DNA of 64,000 nt from Gracilibacillus salitolerans. Lineage in GTDB: Bacteria; Bacillota; Bacilli; Bacillales; Amphibacillaceae. The DNA is taken from the NCBI RefSeq assembly GCF_009650095.1, contig NZ_CP045915.1, positions 4,402,001 to 4,466,000 of the forward strand, written 5' to 3'. Every line of letters begins with the position of its first letter. Positions within the stretch are counted from its first letter, which is position 1. Of the stretch, positions 61,308 through 64,000 are shown one piece after another. A model generated the notes under the pieces. That model made no database searches and was not told the origin of the DNA. It saw only the letters and a list, made by a program, of their open reading frames with translations. Made by a program: the position numbers and the translations under genes.

Positions 61308-62431
61308 ACTACCTCTCCCTTAGCATCTTTGATAAATTTAGAAAGAAAGTTAATTTCATCAGTTCCAAAGAACATCGCTTTATTAATATCTAATTCAATA
61401 TATACAGGCTGATCCATATCAATTTGCAAAACAGACGGTACGACTAACCTTATCTGATTTCCATCTTTTTCAACCGTAAAAACTGCCTTTGCCCCCAAAG
61501 GCTCAAAGCTGTAGACAGAACACTCCACACTATAATCATTTTCTTTCGTGAAGCTATATTTAATATCTTTAGGTCTTATTCCCACCCTCACGGATCGAAC
61601 ACTTTCGTCCAATTTGCTCTTTACCTTTTCTGGAATGTCTTGGATTTCAGCTTCTTCAAAAATCGATAGTTGCTTATCTTCTGTTATAATTGCATCGAAA
61701 AAATTAATTTCCGGTTCCCCAAAGGAACTTGCAACAAATTCATTATGCGGATAATAATAGATATCATCCGGTGTTCCAATCTGTTCTATTTTTCCTTCAT
61801 TAAGGATCGCTATTTTATCCCCTAAACTTAATGCTTCCAAATAATCATGTGTAACATATATAGTAGTCGTATCGAGGTTCTTCTGCATTTCTTTAAGTTC
61901 TGCTCTCATCTGATGGCGCAGTTTAGCATCTAGGTGTGTTATTGGTTCATCCATAAGAAACACATTAGGAGTTCTAACTAATGCTCTTCCTAACCCAACA
62001 CGTTGCCGTTGCCCATTTGATAATTCGGAAATATTTCTTTCTAACAAATGATCAATCTTTAATATTCTGGCAACTCTTGTCACTTCTTTTTCTATGATTT
62101 CATTTAACTCTTTGTATTTTGGACTTCTAAGAGGTGATGCAATATTTTCAAAAACTGTTAAATGCGGATATAACGCATAATCTTCAAAAACCATGGCAAT
62201 GTTTCGATCTTCCGGTTCAACGTGATTAAAATATTCACCATTTAAGTAGACATTTCCGTAATCCGGCAAATATAGTCCTGCTATCACATTCAACAATGTT
62301 GTTTTTCCAGCCCCAGCCGGGCCAAAAATCACAAAGAATTCTTTATCTCTTACTGTTAAATTTATATTGTCTAGAGCTATATCTTTTTTAAATTTTTTGG
62401 AGATTGACTTCAATGTAATGTCTGCCATCAT
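61295..62431 (-). CDS. Carbohydrate/polyol ABC transporter ATP-binding protein 2
   Basis: A 378-residue paralogue of the first ATPase. Walker A is 'FGPAGAGKTTLLNVIAGL' and Walker B 'VFLMDEPITHLDAK', but the signature reads 'ISELSNGQRQRVGLGRAL' (LSNGQ instead of LSGGQ), hinting that the two sites of a heterodimer differ. TOBE domain after residue 240. It ends inside the start of the first ATPase gene. Substrate specificity comes from the binding protein, outside the window. Confidence 0.93.
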   Translation of the reverse strand: MMADITLKSISKKFKKDIALDNINLTVRDKEFFVIFGPAGAGKTTLLNVIAGLYLPDYGNVYLNGEYFNHVEPEDRNIAMVFEDYALYPHLTVFENIASPLRSPKYKELNEIIEKEVTRVARILKIDHLLERNISELSNGQRQRVGLGRALVRTPNVFLMDEPITHLDAKLRHQMRAELKEMQKNLDTTTIYVTHDYLEALSLGDKIAILNEGKIEQIGTPDDIYYYPHNEFVASSFGEPEINFFDAIITEDKQLSIFEEAEIQDIPEKVKSKLDESVRSVRVGIRPKDIKYSFTKENDYSVECSVYSFEPLGAKAVFTVEKDGNQIRLVVPSVLQIDMDQPVYIELDINKAMFFGTDEINFLSKFIKDAKGEVVWQS

Positions 62432-62446
62432 TTTTCCTCCTTTCTA

Positions 62447-63262
62447 TTAACCTTTCACTGATCCCATACTCAAACCACGCACAAGGTGCTTCTGGATAGA
62501 TAGTGCCAAAATAATAATTGGCAACGACGAAATTAATACTGCACCTGCCATTTGACCATAATGCACAGTATCAGATGCGACATATTGCAACATTGCTACT
62601 GTGGTGGTGGTAACATCCTGCCCCGCTAACAATAACGAGAATGTGAAATTGTTCCATACAAATATCAGCGACAACAATGCTGAGGCAACTAATCCTGGAC
62701 GAATTAACGGCATCACTATTTTCATAAACACTTGCCACCATGAATAACCATCAAGTCTGGCTGCATTTTCTACTTCTACTGAAATATCCTCGAAGTATCC
62801 TCTTAGAATCCAAATCAATAATGGTAAGGACAAAACTTGGAATACCCAAATTAATCCTACGTAAGTATCATATAGTCCTAATTCCTGGTAAAGAAGGAAT
62901 AAAGGCAAAACAACTAATATCTCTGGTGCAAAACGAAAAGATAAGAATGTAAATGCAATTCCGTCTCTCCCTTTAAAATCAAACCGAGCAAGCGCATAAG
63001 CTGCTGGTACACCTACAACTATGGACAGAGCGATGGCCCCAAAACTAACAATAATATTATCTAAGAAATATCCTATATATTCTCCATCGGAAAATAGCGC
63101 TCGATAGTTTTCTAATGTCGGTGTGAATATAAAGGTGGTATTAAACATATCTCTATCATGTTTAAAAGAAAGTATTATCAGCCACACCAGGGGAAATATC
63201 GCATAGAAAGCATACAAAAGAAGTGCTACATTTTGCAGAATCGCTATAATTTTCTTTTTCAT
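62447..63262 (-). CDS. ABC transporter permease (UgpE/MalG type)
   Basis: A 271-residue protein with six membrane helices. The cytoplasmic EAA loop, which docks the ATPase, is 'VENAARLDGYSWWQVFMKIVMPLIRPGL'. N-terminal 'MKKKIIAILQNVALLLYAFYAIFPLVWLIILSFK' is typical of CUT1 second permeases. Start chosen at MKKKII after AGGGAG. It pairs with the permease encoded upstream and the two ATPases downstream. Confidence 0.92.
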   Translation of the reverse strand: MKKKIIAILQNVALLLYAFYAIFPLVWLIILSFKHDRDMFNTTFIFTPTLENYRALFSDGEYIGYFLDNIIVSFGAIALSIVVGVPAAYALARFDFKGRDGIAFTFLSFRFAPEILVVLPLFLLYQELGLYDTYVGLIWVFQVLSLPLLIWILRGYFEDISVEVENAARLDGYSWWQVFMKIVMPLIRPGLVASALLSLIFVWNNFTFSLLLAGQDVTTTTVAMLQYVASDTVHYGQMAGAVLISSLPIIILALSIQKHLVRGLSMGSVKG

Positions 63263-63269
63263 ATTCTCC

Positions 63270-64000
63270 CTACTTTCCTGAAGCTTTATTTTGCGTATAT
63301 GTCCAATATTTAACAATGTAATGACTTAAGAAGTATACAAACACCCACAGAATTAGCATAAATGGTAAAGATACACCTAATTCTTTATACGTAAATGCTT
63401 CGGTATAAGCTGTTAAAGGTAATGTCATTAAAGTGTCACCTGGTCCCCCACGAGTTAATGCAAAAATGATATCAAACATTTGCAATGACAACATCAATCG
63501 GAACAATACCGCAATAATTAACATTGGCATAATCATTGGCAAGGTTAAATTTTTGAAAGTAAACCAAGCTGAACCGCCGTCAATCATAGCCGATTCAAAT
63601 GGTGCTTTGGGTAATGAACGTAAACCTGCTAATACCAGAATGGTTACAAATGGTGTAAAAACCCAAGCATCAATAAGTAATACAGTAAATAGTGCCGTTG
63701 AGGGATCTGCTCCCCAATTAAAGTTTGAAATCCCGAGTTGTCGTAACCAGTCACTGTATATACCTACTGAATTATTCGTCATTAACTGCCATATAATTGT
63801 CGCGATAACCGGAGCAATAACTAGTGGAAAAATTAAAACAATACGTAGAGATCTTGATATGAAATTCTCTCGATTTAACAGTAGTGCTATCCCGATTCCC
63901 AGTAATGTTTCGATTAATGTCGCTAAACCTGCATATGTTAAGGTAACACCCACACTATGCCAGAAATTTGCAGAGGTAAACATCGACAGCCAATTTTCCA
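63270..64000 (-). CDS. ABC transporter permease (UgpA/MalF type), N-terminus beyond window
   Basis: At least 242 residues; the frame stays open to the right edge ('ENWLSMFTSANFWHSVGVTLTYAGLATLIETLLG...'), so the true start is outside. EAA loop 'PFESAMIDGGSAWFTFKNLTLPMIMPMLI'. Five or more membrane helices are visible. It is the first permease of the CUT1 transporter; a substrate-binding protein gene is expected just past the edge. Confidence 0.9.
   Translation of the reverse strand, partial: ENWLSMFTSANFWHSVGVTLTYAGLATLIETLLGIGIALLLNRENFISRSLRIVLIFPLVIAPVIATIIWQLMTNNSVGIYSDWLRQLGISNFNWGADPSTALFTVLLIDAWVFTPFVTILVLAGLRSLPKAPFESAMIDGGSAWFTFKNLTLPMIMPMLIIAVLFRLMLSLQMFDIIFALTRGGPGDTLMTLPLTAYTEAFTYKELGVSLPFMLILWVFVYFLSHYIVKYWTYTQNKASGK

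Overview
This is a low-GC window from a motile, endospore-forming member of the Bacillaceae. Gracilibacillus, Virgibacillus or a relative is my guess, but the genus cannot be fixed from the sequence alone. Nearly every gene lies on the minus strand, so transcription runs right to left. The core follows the Bacillus subtilis order pyrG-spo0F-fbaA-murAB-rho-rpmE-tdk-prfA-prmC-spoIIR-ywlB-ywlC-mntP-ywlE-ywlF-ywlG-glyA-upp-atp operon-ywzB-ywmB-murAA-spoIID-spoIIQ-spoIIID-mbl-flhO-flhP-fabZ. Spore formation is shown by spoIIR, spoIID, spoIIQ, spoIIID and spo0F, and motility by flhO, flhP and a chemoreceptor.

Layout in window coordinates. 1-4.9 kb: a teichoic-acid/polysaccharide export ABC transporter with three glycosyltransferases. 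5.4-10.3 kb: an autoregulated TetR-adaptor-RND efflux operon with a clear promoter and operator. 10.4-18.9 kb: a small lipoprotein, fabZ, an EpuA-like protein, flhP/flhO, mbl and three spo genes, with an AimR-like (arbitrium-receptor-like) gene between spoIIID and spoIIQ. 19.2-20.4 kb: a decayed IS3-family element inserted in the middle of the palindromic murAA terminator. 20.5-30.8 kb: murAA, ywmB, ywzB and the whole ATP synthase operon. 31-44.8 kb: a subtilisin-like protease, upp, glyA (with a PurR-type operator), the ywl genes, a chemoreceptor and a dense DnaA-box cluster beside ywlB. 45-51.6 kb: rho, murAB, fbaA, spo0F, pyrG.

51.9-64 kb is a lineage-specific catabolic island in the place where B. 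subtilis has rpoE. It has two transcription units around a DeoR-type regulator. One holds an ABC transporter with two different ATPases, an alcohol dehydrogenase resembling erythritol/L-threitol dehydrogenases, and DhaK and DhaL kinase subunits without DhaM. The other holds rpiB, glpX, transaldolase and transketolase. Read together they suggest uptake of a small polyol (best guess a tetritol), oxidation to a ketotetrose, phosphorylation, isomerisation to erythrose 4-phosphate, and entry into the pentose phosphate pathway.

The intergenic regions carry several interspersed repeat families: a 130-bp element with GCGGACAT boxes (two copies), a roughly 20-bp TTTACTATCAAC unit beside two terminators, a GGGACA...TGTCCC hairpin (three copies), and an unusual element between atpE and atpF. 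I saw no rRNA, tRNA or CRISPR array.
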